64,000 nt of DNA from an uncultured Bacteroidota bacterium (lineage in GTDB: Bacteria; Bacteroidota; Bacteroidia; B-17B0; Aurantibacillaceae). The notes below the pieces were generated by a model. That model did not search any database and was not told the DNA's origin. It was given only the letters and a program-made list of their open reading frames with translations. Below, one piece after another: positions 16,854-25,557 of this stretch (position 1 is the stretch's first letter; each line of letters starts with the position of its first letter). Made by a program: the position numbers and the translations under genes. Where the stretch lies: NCBI GenBank assembly GCA_937873155.1, contig CALMVZ010000036.1, forward strand, positions 62,001-126,000, given 5' to 3'.

Positions 16854-18431
16854 TTATTTGTATTTAGAAGTTAGATCTTTTGCAGCAGCTTCTAAAACGC
16901 CTGTAATAGCGTCTGTATACTGACCTGCTTTCAATTCATCTAAAGTTGTTTTATGCTTACGCTCTAACACATCTAAGAATTCCTTTTCGAATTCACGAAC
17001 TTTATTTACAGGAACATCACGTAATAAGTTCTTAGTTCCTAAATAAATGATCGCGATTTGTTGCTCAACGCGTAATGGAGAGAATTGTCCTTGCTTAAGA
17101 ATCTCCACGTTACGTGAACCTTTATCTAATACTGATTTTGTTGCAGCATCTAAGTCAGAACCGAATTTCGCAAACGCTTCTAATTCGCGGTATTGCGCCT
17201 GGTCTAACTTTAAAGTACCTGCCACTTTTTTCATTGATTTGATCTGAGCATTACCACCCACGCGAGATACAGAGATACCTACGTTAATAGCCGGACGAAC
17301 ACCTGCGTTAAATAAGTTACCTTCTAAGAATATCTGTCCGTCAGTAATAGAAATTACGTTGGTTGGGATATAAGCAGAAACGTCACCCGCTTGTGTTTCG
17401 ATAATTGGTAAAGCTGTTAATGAACCACCACCTTTTACTAACGGTCTGATAGACTCAGGCAGATCGTTCATGCTTTGAGCAATTGTATCAGATGCGTTGA
17501 TCTTTGCAGCACGCTCTAATAATCTGCTGTGTAAGTAGAATACGTCACCCGGATACGCCTCACGTCCAGGAGGGCGGCGTAACAATAACGATACTTCGCG
17601 GTAAGCTACTGCTTGTTTAGATAAATCATCAAATACAATTAAAGCAGGGCGACCGGTGTCACGGAAAAATTCTCCGATTGCAGCACCTGCGAATGGAGCA
17701 TAGAATTGCATTGGAGCCGGATCAGAAGCGTTAGCCGCAACGATAACTGTGTAAGCCATTGCACCTGCTTCTTCCAGAGTACGTAACACGTTCGCAACTG
17801 TTGAACCTTTTTGCCCGATCGCTACGTATATACAGAATACAGGTTTTCCTGCATCATAAAATTCTTTTTGGTTGATGATAGTATCGATACAAACCGCAGT
17901 TTTTCCCGTTTGACGATCACCAATAACTAACTCACGCTGACCACGGCCAATAGGGATCATCGCGTCGATCGCTTTGATACCTGTTTGAAGAGGTTCAGTT
18001 ACCGGCTGACGGAAAATAACACCCGGAGCTTTACGCTCTAATGGCATTTCGTAAGTTTTTCCGGCGATCGGGCCTTTACCATCGATAGGAGTTCCTAAAG
18101 TATCAACTACACGGCCTAACATTCCTTCACCTACATTAATAGATGCGATCCGTCCTGTACGTTTACAAGTTGAACCTTCTTTGATATTATCACTTGGCCC
18201 TAATAATACGGCACCAACGTTATCTTCTTCAAGATTTAATACAATACCTTGTAATCCTGTTTCGAATTCGATCAACTCACCTGATTGAACTTTTGACAGA
18301 CCATATACGCGGGCGATTCCATCACCTATCTGTAATACGGTTCCTACTTCTTCCAAATCAGCTTCACTTTTGAAACCTGATAATTGTTGTCTTAAGATTG
18401 CAGATACTTCTGCCGGTTTTACTTCTGCCAT
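16854..18431 (-). CDS. atpA: F0F1 ATP synthase subunit alpha
   Basis: The 525-residue non-catalytic nucleotide-binding subunit of F1. The Walker A motif is GDRQTGKT at about residues 170-177. The conserved segment [20 protein letters not shown] and the alpha-specific arginine region [10 protein letters not shown] are intact. Length is typical. It follows atpH after a 109-base spacer that contains a ten-base inverted repeat (18495-18504 with 18517-18526). Confidence 0.97.
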   Translation of the reverse strand: MAEVKPAEVSAILRQQLSGFKSEADLEEVGTVLQIGDGIARVYGLSKVQSGELIEFETGLQGIVLNLEEDNVGAVLLGPSDNIKEGSTCKRTGRIASINVGEGMLGRVVDTLGTPIDGKGPIAGKTYEMPLERKAPGVIFRQPVTEPLQTGIKAIDAMIPIGRGQRELVIGDRQTGKTAVCIDTIINQKEFYDAGKPVFCIYVAIGQKGSTVANVLRTLEEAGAMAYTVIVAANASDPAPMQFYAPFAGAAIGEFFRDTGRPALIVFDDLSKQAVAYREVSLLLRRPPGREAYPGDVFYLHSRLLERAAKINASDTIAQSMNDLPESIRPLVKGGGSLTALPIIETQAGDVSAYIPTNVISITDGQIFLEGNLFNAGVRPAINVGISVSRVGGNAQIKSMKKVAGTLKLDQAQYRELEAFAKFGSDLDAATKSVLDKGSRNVEILKQGQFSPLRVEQQIAIIYLGTKNLLRDVPVNKVREFEKEFLDVLERKHKTTLDELKAGQYTDAITGVLEAAAKDLTSKYK

Positions 18432-18540
18432 TTCTTTATTTTTTTAATGCCTGTTTTTTTCTTCTTTATACTCTTGCGATGAAATGTACTTTTTATAATG
18501 AAGTGTGCTTTGCTCTACTTCATTATGTTCTGCTTAATTA

Positions 18541-19092
18541 TTAGTTTAGATCCGGGACGTAAGGATTAGTTGAGAATCCTTTTCTCAGATCATTCAATTT
18601 ACGTTTAATGCTTGTATCAACTTGCTTATCATTAACGGTTAAAATAAAACCGCCGATAAGACTTTTATCTATTTTTTCAATTAATTCAACTTCACCTGTT
18701 GCGCTCTTCTTCACAATGTCAACAATTTTGCTTTTTGTTGCAGCATCCAAAGCAACTGCTGTACTAACTACAGCAGTAGTAATGTTCTTGAACGCTTTAT
18801 ATTGCTCATCAAATGCATAAGCGATATCATCAATATATCCTTCACGGCGTTTGCGTGCAATAAGATCCAGGAATGTAGAAGTTGTTACCGATATCTTTCC
18901 GCTGAATACAGATTTGAAAATTGCCATTTTCTTATCAGTTTTAACAACAGGGCTTTCCAAAAGAATAACAAACTCACGATTCTCCTTACACACCTTTTTA
19001 ATTAAGCGCATATCATTAGCAACCTCTTCTAACTGTTTTGTTTCAACAGCGAGGTCGATCAATGATTTAGCGTATCTCGAGGCAACGATCAT
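18541..19092 (-). CDS. atpH: F0F1 ATP synthase subunit delta
   Basis: The 183-residue peripheral stalk subunit joining b to the top of F1. The N-terminal SRYAKSLIDLAVE and the C-terminal conserved segment LIEKIDKSLIGGFIL are typical of the OSCP/delta family. It is separated from atpF by two bases, so the two are co-translated. Confidence 0.94.
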   Translation of the reverse strand: MIVASRYAKSLIDLAVETKQLEEVANDMRLIKKVCKENREFVILLESPVVKTDKKMAIFKSVFSGKISVTTSTFLDLIARKRREGYIDDIAYAFDEQYKAFKNITTAVVSTAVALDAATKSKIVDIVKKSATGEVELIEKIDKSLIGGFILTVNDKQVDTSIKRKLNDLRKGFSTNPYVPDLN

Positions 19093-19094
19093 TT

Positions 19095-19613
19095 TTAGTT
19101 AAGATTTACGTCTTTCATTAAATTGCTTACCAATGCTTTTTGTTTGTCATCTGATGATAATTCAGATTTCAATATTTTCTCAGCTATCTCAATCGATAAA
19201 GTAGCTACCTGGTTTTTCAATTCAGTGATAGCTGCATTTTTCTCGTTAGTGATCTGTTCACGTGCTGATGCTAAGATGCGGTCTGATTCACTTTTCGCTT
19301 TTACTTTCGCTTCGTTGATCATGGCGTCTTTTGCTTCGCGTGCTTCTTTTAACATGGCATCGCGCTCAGTGCGGGCTTGTGTAAGAATGATCTCGTTAGC
19401 CGATTTCAATTCCTTCATTTCATTCTTTGCTTCTTCTGCACTTGCCAAAGCTTTGTTAATTCCTTCTTCACGCTCTTTAATCGCGCTTAAAATAGGTTTC
19501 CATGCATACTTACCTAGTAATACCAGTAATAGAATGAACACTAAAGAGGTCCAAACGATCAATCCGATACCCGGTTTGATAAGTGATGCTTCTAAGATGA
19601 ATAAACTGTTCAT
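19095..19613 (-). CDS. atpF: F0F1 ATP synthase subunit b
   Basis: The 172-residue peripheral stalk subunit. One N-terminal transmembrane helix (GLIVWTSLVFILLLVLLGKY, about residues 17-36) is followed by WKPILSAIKEREEGINKAL and a long charged helix. It starts 79 bases after the atpE stop; a 14-base hairpin fills part of that gap. Confidence 0.95.
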   Translation of the reverse strand: MNSLFILEASLIKPGIGLIVWTSLVFILLLVLLGKYAWKPILSAIKEREEGINKALASAEEAKNEMKELKSANEIILTQARTERDAMLKEAREAKDAMINEAKVKAKSESDRILASAREQITNEKNAAITELKNQVATLSIEIAEKILKSELSSDDKQKALVSNLMKDVNLN

Positions 19614-19654
19614 GTTATTTGTTTTAAAATCTTTTAATTAACCATTTTCAAAAT

Positions 19655-19687
19655 AATGTTTCCCTCACCAACCGTGAGGGAAACATT
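19655..19687 (-). other. 14-bp hairpin between atpE and atpF
   Basis: A perfect 14-base stem AATGTTTCCCTCAC/GTGAGGGAAACATT with a five-base loop begins six bases after the atpE stop. No T-run follows, so it looks like an mRNA 3'-end stabiliser or attenuator inside the operon rather than a full terminator. It could raise the yield of c subunit over the other subunits. Confidence 0.75.
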
Positions 19688-19692
19688 TATTA

Positions 19693-19914
<222 letters not shown>

Positions 19915-19939
19915 TTATTTATGGTTAATAAATTCTCTT

Positions 19940-21061
19940 TTAATGTGCTGCGTGCTCTTCACTTCCGTGACCTTCTTCATGATGGTGATCTGCAACTGCA
20001 GCACCAATGAATTGAGCCGTTAATAAAGTGAAAATATAAGCCTGCAACACTGCAACTAAACATTCTAATACATCAATAAATAAAGTGAAAGCTACTGAAA
20101 CCGGGGAGATCCATAATGTTTCAAAATAGAAGATCAATCCAATTAATGAAATAACTATAATGTGCCCTGCCGTCATGTTAGCGAAAAGACGGATCATTAA
20201 CGCGAAAGGTTTTGTGAAGATACCAAGGATCTCTAAAGGGATCATCATTGGATATAATGCTTTCGGAACAGGAGGCAATAAGATGTGCATCCAGTATCCT
20301 TTATTACCATTGATGTTGGTGATGATTAAAGTACAAGCTGCTAATACAAAAGTGAAGGCGATATTCCCTGTTAAGTTAGCACCGATGGGGATCATACCTA
20401 ATACGTTATTAATTAAGATAAGGAAGAATACAGTTAAAAGGTAAGGGGTGAATTTCCCGCTTTTAGCTCCAATATTATCTTTAGCAATATCATCACGAAC
20501 GAAAGTAATTAGCGGTTCGAAGAAAGATTGTTTTCCTTTTGGAGCCGAAGTTACACCTGTGGTTTTGTAAGCTTTGGCGATTGAAGTGAACAACCAGAAA
20601 AGTAAAGCAGCAGAAATAAATAACTGCATTACATTCTTAGTGATTGAAAGGTCAGTCACTTTTTCCTCAGGATCGGATGAAACAATTTCTTCATTCACTA
20701 AACTGTAATTCCCATAAGACTCATGGCCATGATGAAAAACACCAGAAGAGAAAAACTTGAAACCTGCTTTGTTCGAATAAATGATACAAGGTAAAGGAAG
20801 CGCAACTGCGTCATGCCCTTCGCCCCAAAAATGCCAGTAGTGAGAATCTAAAATGTGTTCAAATGCAACTGCGGTGATATCAACTTTCCCGTTTTTTGTC
20901 TGGCCATGTTCAGCCGGAGCATGATTTGAAGCAGCATGAATACTATCTTGTTCAGCACGCGAATGCTCAGTAGGTTCTGATGCCGAAATTTTACCGGAAA
21001 ATAAGCCTGAAATGATTAGAACAACAACTAAAAAAAGAGTCCTCTTACCCATGAAATCCAA
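19940..21061 (-). CDS. atpB: F0F1 ATP synthase subunit a
   Basis: The 373-residue proton channel subunit. An N-terminal signal-like helix (TLFLVVVLIISGLFSG) precedes about 100 His/Glu-rich exported residues, then the usual membrane domain. The essential arginine is in PFALMIRLFANMTAGH. The C-terminus is also His/Glu-rich (DHHHEEGHGSEEHAAH). The protein is longer than the 270-residue enterobacterial subunit because of the N-terminal extension, which I recall from other Bacteroidota. First gene of the atp operon; a TACATTTG box lies at 21093-21100. No atpI homologue is seen upstream. Confidence 0.95.
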   Translation of the reverse strand: MDFMGKRTLFLVVVLIISGLFSGKISASEPTEHSRAEQDSIHAASNHAPAEHGQTKNGKVDITAVAFEHILDSHYWHFWGEGHDAVALPLPCIIYSNKAGFKFFSSGVFHHGHESYGNYSLVNEEIVSSDPEEKVTDLSITKNVMQLFISAALLFWLFTSIAKAYKTTGVTSAPKGKQSFFEPLITFVRDDIAKDNIGAKSGKFTPYLLTVFFLILINNVLGMIPIGANLTGNIAFTFVLAACTLIITNINGNKGYWMHILLPPVPKALYPMMIPLEILGIFTKPFALMIRLFANMTAGHIIVISLIGLIFYFETLWISPVSVAFTLFIDVLECLVAVLQAYIFTLLTAQFIGAAVADHHHEEGHGSEEHAAH

Positions 21062-21092
21062 ACAATAAATTGCGTTTTTTATAATTTGGGTG

Positions 21093-21100
21093 CAAATGTA
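21093..21100 (-). promoter_or_regulatory. Putative -7 box of the atp operon
   Basis: TACATTTG on the minus strand matches the Bacteroidota TAnnTTTG consensus exactly and would start transcription about 25 bases before the atpB ATG. The rest of the 208-base spacer to the ABC permease gene holds only AT-rich sequence and a weak TTTTTTC/GAAAAAA inverted repeat near 21240-21257. Confidence 0.5.
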
Positions 21101-21269
21101 GGTATATTTTGATATTTGCGGAAATTTTTGGGGTAAAAATCATTTTTTTGAAGGAATCGTATAACTTGATGATTACAAGTTGTTTAAACTGTTTTCCTAA
21201 ATCGAATTGGGTTTTGGATTAGTAACAACTTTTACACAATTTTTTCGTCGGAAAAAAAGTACGATTTAA

Positions 21270-22532
21270 CTACCTCATCCGCTTATAGGTCTGGTAGTAA
21301 AAGCTTATCCCGACGCAGGCCGTGAAGAAAATAATAAGTTTTACTGCCTGAATACCAATCACTCCGAAGCCTGCTCCTCTTAAAAATACCCCGTAAAATG
21401 CTTCGAGTCCCCAATTGAGTGGGGAAATTGAACTTATGTTCCTCATTAATTCCGGCATTACGAAAGTAGGAACCCAAACTCCTCCCAAAGCTGCTAATAT
21501 TACTACGCTAACTGCCCCTAATAATGAAGCCTGGTCCTGGGAATTAGAAAGTGTTCCTATCAATAAACCATAACCGGTTGCTGCAAGCCCCGAACTTAAA
21601 GCGATCGCAAAAAGCGTTATATAATTATGACCAGTATCTAATTTTGGCAGCCCCATTGAAGGCAATATATAAATACCTACCAATAACATTAATACAAATT
21701 GGACCAGGTTAACAACTAGATAAAGGACAATTTTTCCTAACAGAACATTTAAATAAGAACCCGGCATCGTTAATAAACGGAACGCGCTTCCGTCTTCGCG
21801 TTCTTTAATAATGTTTCCTGCCAAAGGGATACAAATAAAGAACATCGCAAACATCGTCCAGGCCGGAACATTGTGCTGAACTGAATTCGGAACGATCCCG
21901 GTTTCATTTTTACCCGCGTATTCCTGGACAGTTTCAACCAATGGTTTATTTTCGATTGTCCCGGTCTTTCCTTCCGGGGAAATATCTTTTAACTCCTCTC
22001 CCAAAGCAACTATCATACTTTGCATTTCTATTGCAGAAACGATCCTGCCAATTGCCCCGCTTACACTTACTTTAAAAGATTCTTTAGTGATCGGATCATA
22101 AAATATTTTTAATTGCAATGCATCTTGATCTGAATGTTTTGACGAACTATCTTCCTGAGGAAATAATCTTGAAATTCTTGTCTTAGCTTTTTCTCTTAAT
22201 TGCACTGAGGTTTTTCCAGGAACAATAATTCCGATCAGGAACTGTCCTTCAGCAACTAAATTCTTTGTTTCTTCTTCAGAAATTTCCTTTTTTTCCACTT
22301 TGAAAAAATTAGTTTGGATCAAAGCTTTCTCCAGTTTAATTGAAACCGAATCTTTATCATGATCCACGAATAATAACGGAACAGAAGTTTCATTTACCGA
22401 TTTGAAAGTGGAGTCCTGGATTATTGTAACAATAAAAACCAAAGCCATCGGCATCAGGAACATTACTGCCAGGGCCGCTTTATCGCGGATCAGAATTTTG
22501 AATTCCTTATATATGCAGTAAAGCAATTTCAT
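21270..22532 (-). CDS. ABC-2 type transporter permease (flexirubin-associated)
   Basis: A 420-residue ABC-2 permease: one N-terminal transmembrane helix (AALAVMFLMPMALVFIVTII), a large extracytoplasmic loop to about residue 220, then five hydrophobic helices. It starts one base after the ATPase gene and forms an exporter with it. Placed behind a hotdog dehydratase and a DarA-like enzyme, it probably moves pigment or lipid intermediates to the outer membrane. I recall similar exporters in flexirubin clusters; the substrate is inferred. Confidence 0.85.
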   Translation of the reverse strand: MKLLYCIYKEFKILIRDKAALAVMFLMPMALVFIVTIIQDSTFKSVNETSVPLLFVDHDKDSVSIKLEKALIQTNFFKVEKKEISEEETKNLVAEGQFLIGIIVPGKTSVQLREKAKTRISRLFPQEDSSSKHSDQDALQLKIFYDPITKESFKVSVSGAIGRIVSAIEMQSMIVALGEELKDISPEGKTGTIENKPLVETVQEYAGKNETGIVPNSVQHNVPAWTMFAMFFICIPLAGNIIKEREDGSAFRLLTMPGSYLNVLLGKIVLYLVVNLVQFVLMLLVGIYILPSMGLPKLDTGHNYITLFAIALSSGLAATGYGLLIGTLSNSQDQASLLGAVSVVILAALGGVWVPTFVMPELMRNISSISPLNWGLEAFYGVFLRGAGFGVIGIQAVKLIIFFTACVGISFYYQTYKRMR

Positions 22533-23282
22533 TTAATCCCTGAACCGGTGTCCCGTAATTTTTAAATAAACCTCTTCAATGGTTGAACAATTATTTTCTT
22601 TTATAAGTTCTGTCGTTTTTCCCTGCGCTATTAATTTTCCTTCATCAATAATAGCAATGTGCGAGCAAAAATCTTCAGCTTCATGCAAATGATGCGAGGT
22701 ATAGAAAATAGTGGTGCTATGTTCCGCATTCAATCTCTTCAATCGTTCGATAATTGCGGTTTTCGATTGGATATCCACACCAACAGTTGGCTCATCGAGG
22801 ATCAACAATTTAGGATGATGTAAGATCCCCGCGATCAAATTCACGCGGCGTTTCATTCCGCCTGAAAAGGTTTGAATTTGCTGATCTGCATTTTCTTTTA
22901 AACCCAATATTTTCAAATTCTCCGAAATACGTTTTTTTAACTCGTTAGTTTCAATTCCGTACATCTGCCCAAGGAACATCAAATTCTCATACGCCGTTAA
23001 TTTTGAATAGAGAGCGATCTCTTGCGGAACAACTCCGATAATTTGCTTGGTCTCTTTTAAATTTGAAGAAATACTTTTTTCGTTTATAACTATTTCTCCC
23101 GAATCCGCTTTGAATAATCCACAGAGCATAGAGATAAGAGTTGTTTTACCGGCACCGTTCGGCCCCAATAATCCAAAAATACTTTGCTTTGGAATTGCAA
23201 ATGATAAATTATCTACGGCAGGACGAACAGCATTCTTATATTTTCTGCTAACGTTCTTTATTTCTACCATAGACGCACCCAT
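22533..23282 (-). CDS. ABC transporter ATP-binding protein
   Basis: A 249-residue ATPase of the ABC-2 (DrrA/NatA) type. The Walker A motif is GPNGAGKTT, the signature is FSGGMKRRV, the Walker B is LLILDEPTVGVD, and the H-loop is TSHHLHEAEDF. Partner of the permease whose start lies one base downstream. The start may be MVEIKN, four codons in (23270), which is the usual beginning of such ATPases. Three bases separate the longer start from the dehydratase stop. Confidence 0.92.
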   Translation of the reverse strand: MGASMVEIKNVSRKYKNAVRPAVDNLSFAIPKQSIFGLLGPNGAGKTTLISMLCGLFKADSGEIVINEKSISSNLKETKQIIGVVPQEIALYSKLTAYENLMFLGQMYGIETNELKKRISENLKILGLKENADQQIQTFSGGMKRRVNLIAGILHHPKLLILDEPTVGVDIQSKTAIIERLKRLNAEHSTTIFYTSHHLHEAEDFCSHIAIIDEGKLIAQGKTTELIKENNCSTIEEVYLKITGHRFRD

Positions 23283-23285
23283 GCT

Positions 23286-23708
23286 CTATTCCTGGATAAA
23301 AATTTTCATTTCACATTCGGCGATAGGCTTACCATTGCAACTCGACTTCACAATTACCAAAGTTACATTCATCACAAATGCTTTTAATTTAACTTCTGTG
23401 ATCACTTCCGAATTCACTTTTGGTAACGAATGAATTACAAGATCTTTGATATTAGCAATGAAACCAACTTTTGGCGGCTGGTTCTTTAAACTGATATTAT
23501 ACCCGGCACCTGCAGCGCAGCTCTGAGCTAAATTTTCTATTACACCTGCTTCGGTCAGGCAACCATTACTCACAAAGAAATGATCTTCTTCAACTTTGAA
23601 CCCGGTTTTTGTGGCTTCATCATTGCTCTCGTAGATCGTATGTACCAAACAGATCGGATCACGCTGTGGTATGTAATTCAAAATGTTTTCCTTCGTAACA
23701 AGTGCCAT
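23286..23708 (-). CDS. Hotdog-fold beta-hydroxyacyl-ACP dehydratase-like protein (flexirubin)
   Basis: A 140-residue FabZ/FabA-like hotdog protein. ILNYIPQRDPICLVHTIYES replaces the usual FabZ LPHRYPFLLVD segment. EDHFFVSNGCLTEAGVIENLAQSCAAG corresponds to the active-site helix with the catalytic Glu. It probably dehydrates 3-hydroxyacyl intermediates during aryl-polyene or dialkylresorcinol chain building. Gene order DarA-like, dehydratase, ABC ATPase, ABC permease supports this. Confidence 0.8.
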   Translation of the reverse strand: MALVTKENILNYIPQRDPICLVHTIYESNDEATKTGFKVEEDHFFVSNGCLTEAGVIENLAQSCAAGAGYNISLKNQPPKVGFIANIKDLVIHSLPKVNSEVITEVKLKAFVMNVTLVIVKSSCNGKPIAECEMKIFIQE

Positions 23709-23714
23709 AATTAA

Positions 23715-24635
23715 TTATTTAAGTGAATTTTGCTGATAGTAATGAACTTGTCTTTTTATCTTCGCGTAAGCTATCAGTGGGGCCAGACGGGAAACTATAG
23801 TTATTATTGGTGATAAGATCAAAATAGCCGTCGGTAATACAATTCCAAAAGTTCTTACTCTTCCTTTTCGTTCCTCGCTGCCTGCAGTTCCTTTTTTTGA
23901 AACATAATTGGCGTATAACGGGAATAAAGCCCTTCCTCTTCCCTCCATCAATAACAGATTCGGTTTTACAGTCACGAAATCTTTAGCAACAATAAGATCC
24001 TGTAATTTATCAAAATTATTTTGTTTCAGAGCTGTTTCAATTAATTTTCCTATCTGAGGTGCCGCTTCAAGATCTTTATCTGAAACACCGTAACGGGGAA
24101 ACATCCCCATAAAGTTTTGTTTCACCCCTTTCAATTCAAACGCAAGAACAGTAACTAAACTTGTGAGGTTAGATGAACGATCAGCGAACACAATATTACC
24201 AACCAATTTTGAATTCAGATCCAATAAACACCGCTTCATTTTTTCCTGGGCACCTAACCACATATTACGGCAATTAATAATGGTGATCACAGGTTTTCCA
24301 TTGAGCAATTTCTTCGCTACATCACTTAATAAAAACGAATTTACCGGCCTGCAAATGCTAAGGAACCACGGCTGATACCCGATAATCACAAGATCGTAAT
24401 CTGTATTTATATCAATTGTTAAAGGCTCAAAGTCAAATGGAATACCATGAACATTCTCCGGAAAAACATCAAAGAACTCAGAATATTTCCAGGGATAAGG
24501 CAATTGCTTCTTGGGCCTTATTAATTCGAAGTCAACTTTATACTCAGGGTTTCCCAAAAACGGCTTTAACACAGCATCCAAAGCCAGCCGGGCCTGCCCT
24601 GTTTGTGTATAATATATAACCAGTATTTTTTTCAA
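23715..24635 (-). CDS. Dialkylresorcinol condensing enzyme-like protein (DarA-like)
   Basis: It resembles the dialkylresorcinol condensing enzyme/DarA proteins of flexirubin clusters, which act with the ketosynthase DarB to form the resorcinol ring. The N-terminus KKILVIYYTQTGQARLAL looks flavodoxin-like with a phosphate loop, and a hydrophobic segment lies near the C-terminus (VLPTAILILSPIITIVSRL). I start it at TTG 24635, because KKILVIYYT is the natural N-terminus and a -7 box lies ten bases upstream. A longer frame from ATG 24686 adds MPRASLCDKYKLNLCFT and would run through that box. No darB ketosynthase III is in the window. Confidence 0.78.
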   Translation of the reverse strand: MKKILVIYYTQTGQARLALDAVLKPFLGNPEYKVDFELIRPKKQLPYPWKYSEFFDVFPENVHGIPFDFEPLTIDINTDYDLVIIGYQPWFLSICRPVNSFLLSDVAKKLLNGKPVITIINCRNMWLGAQEKMKRCLLDLNSKLVGNIVFADRSSNLTSLVTVLAFELKGVKQNFMGMFPRYGVSDKDLEAAPQIGKLIETALKQNNFDKLQDLIVAKDFVTVKPNLLLMEGRGRALFPLYANYVSKKGTAGSEERKGRVRTFGIVLPTAILILSPIITIVSRLAPLIAYAKIKRQVHYYQQNSLK

Positions 24636-24644
24636 GGTAAAGCA

Positions 24645-24652
24645 CAAATTTA
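24645..24652 (-). promoter_or_regulatory. Putative -7 box for the DarA-like operon
   Basis: TAAATTTG on the minus strand, an exact TAnnTTTG match, ends ten bases before the TTG at 24635. Transcription would start within a few bases of that codon, so the mRNA may be almost leaderless. Confidence 0.35.
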
Positions 24653-24655
24653 GTT

Positions 24656-24663
24656 TATATTTG
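24656..24663 (+). promoter_or_regulatory. Putative -7 box for the RidA-family gene
   Basis: TATATTTG, an exact TAnnTTTG match, 36 bases before the ATG at 24699. It lies back to back with the minus-strand box at 24645-24652, three bases apart. Confidence 0.45.
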
Positions 24664-24698
24664 TCACATAGTGATGCCCTTGGCACTTATCTAAAACT

Positions 24699-25124
24699 AT
24701 GAGTACAGAAAATGGTAAAATAGAATCAGGTAAAGCTCCTGAGCCAGTTGGTTTATATCCCCACGCCCGCCGTGTTGGTAATTTTCTATTCTTAAGCGGA
24801 GTTGGTCCGCGTGAGCGCGGCACAAAAAAGATACCGGGAGTTGAATTAGATGAGAATGGGAATATTGTAAGTTATGATATCGAAGCGCAATGTCACAGCG
24901 TGTTCAGGAATATAAAATACATCCTGGAAGATTCAGGAAGCAGCTGGGATAAGATCATTGATGTTACCGTTTTTTTAACCAACATGAAAGATGATTTTCC
25001 GAAATACAATAAGATCTGGGCCGAATATTTTAAAGAGAATCCTCCATGCAGAACTACTATCGAAATAAATAAATTACCAACACCAATTGCCATCGAGTTA
25101 AAAGTCATGGCAACCATCGATTAA
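24699..25124 (+). CDS. RidA family protein, 2-aminomuconate deaminase-like
   Basis: A 141-residue YjgF/RidA-fold protein. The sequence FLSGVGPRERGTKKIPG and the C-terminal CRTTIEINKLPTPIAIELK follow the 2-aminomuconate deaminase branch found in kynurenine/3-hydroxyanthranilate degradation genes, rather than generic RidA. It probably hydrolyses enamine/imine intermediates. No other kynurenine pathway gene is in the window. It diverges from the DarA-like operon with overlapping promoter boxes. Confidence 0.82.
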   Translation: MSTENGKIESGKAPEPVGLYPHARRVGNFLFLSGVGPRERGTKKIPGVELDENGNIVSYDIEAQCHSVFRNIKYILEDSGSSWDKIIDVTVFLTNMKDDFPKYNKIWAEYFKENPPCRTTIEINKLPTPIAIELKVMATID

Positions 25125-25134
25125 AAATAATACC

Positions 25135-25554
25135 ATGAAAAAATTAATTCTATCTTTTTTGCTTTTAACAGCAGGCATTTGCTTCGGACAAGGCGCTCCA
25201 AAACCTGATCTTGCAAGTTTACCAATTACTGAAGAGGTAACTCTTAACCTGAAAGGATTAACGCTTGAAGGAAAGATGACACAAGATCAGTTGATCGCTG
25301 TAAAAACACTGGACCTTAAAGGCGACAATGCCGCTAAGTATAAAATCGTTTACTACAAATTCAAAACTACATACCAGCATACTATTTCGCAAGACGAATA
25401 TTATGATAATACGATCAATGAGACCATGACCCGCTTTTTTACGGATCTTGATAAAAACTGCAAGTTGATGTATGAGGATGTTGTTGTTCAGAATACAGAA
25501 ACGGGAAAGCAATACAAGATCGCACCGCTTAATGTTGTGGTAAAAGTTGAATAA
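25135..25554 (+). CDS. Small exported protein of unknown function
   Basis: A 139-residue protein with an obvious signal peptide (MKKLILSFLLLTAGICFGQ, likely cut near residue 19). The mature part of about 120 residues has alternating beta-like stretches and no motif I recognise. It lies ten bases after the RidA-family gene and three bases before the TPR gene, so it is probably co-transcribed with both. Confidence 0.7.
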   Translation: MKKLILSFLLLTAGICFGQGAPKPDLASLPITEEVTLNLKGLTLEGKMTQDQLIAVKTLDLKGDNAAKYKIVYYKFKTTYQHTISQDEYYDNTINETMTRFFTDLDKNCKLMYEDVVVQNTETGKQYKIAPLNVVVKVE

Positions 25555-25557
25555 CCC

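Noticed and set aside
21190-21262. Possible terminator after the ABC permease gene
   Set aside because: The inverted repeat TTTTTTC/GAAAAAA is A/T only and lacks a following T-run on the minus strand.
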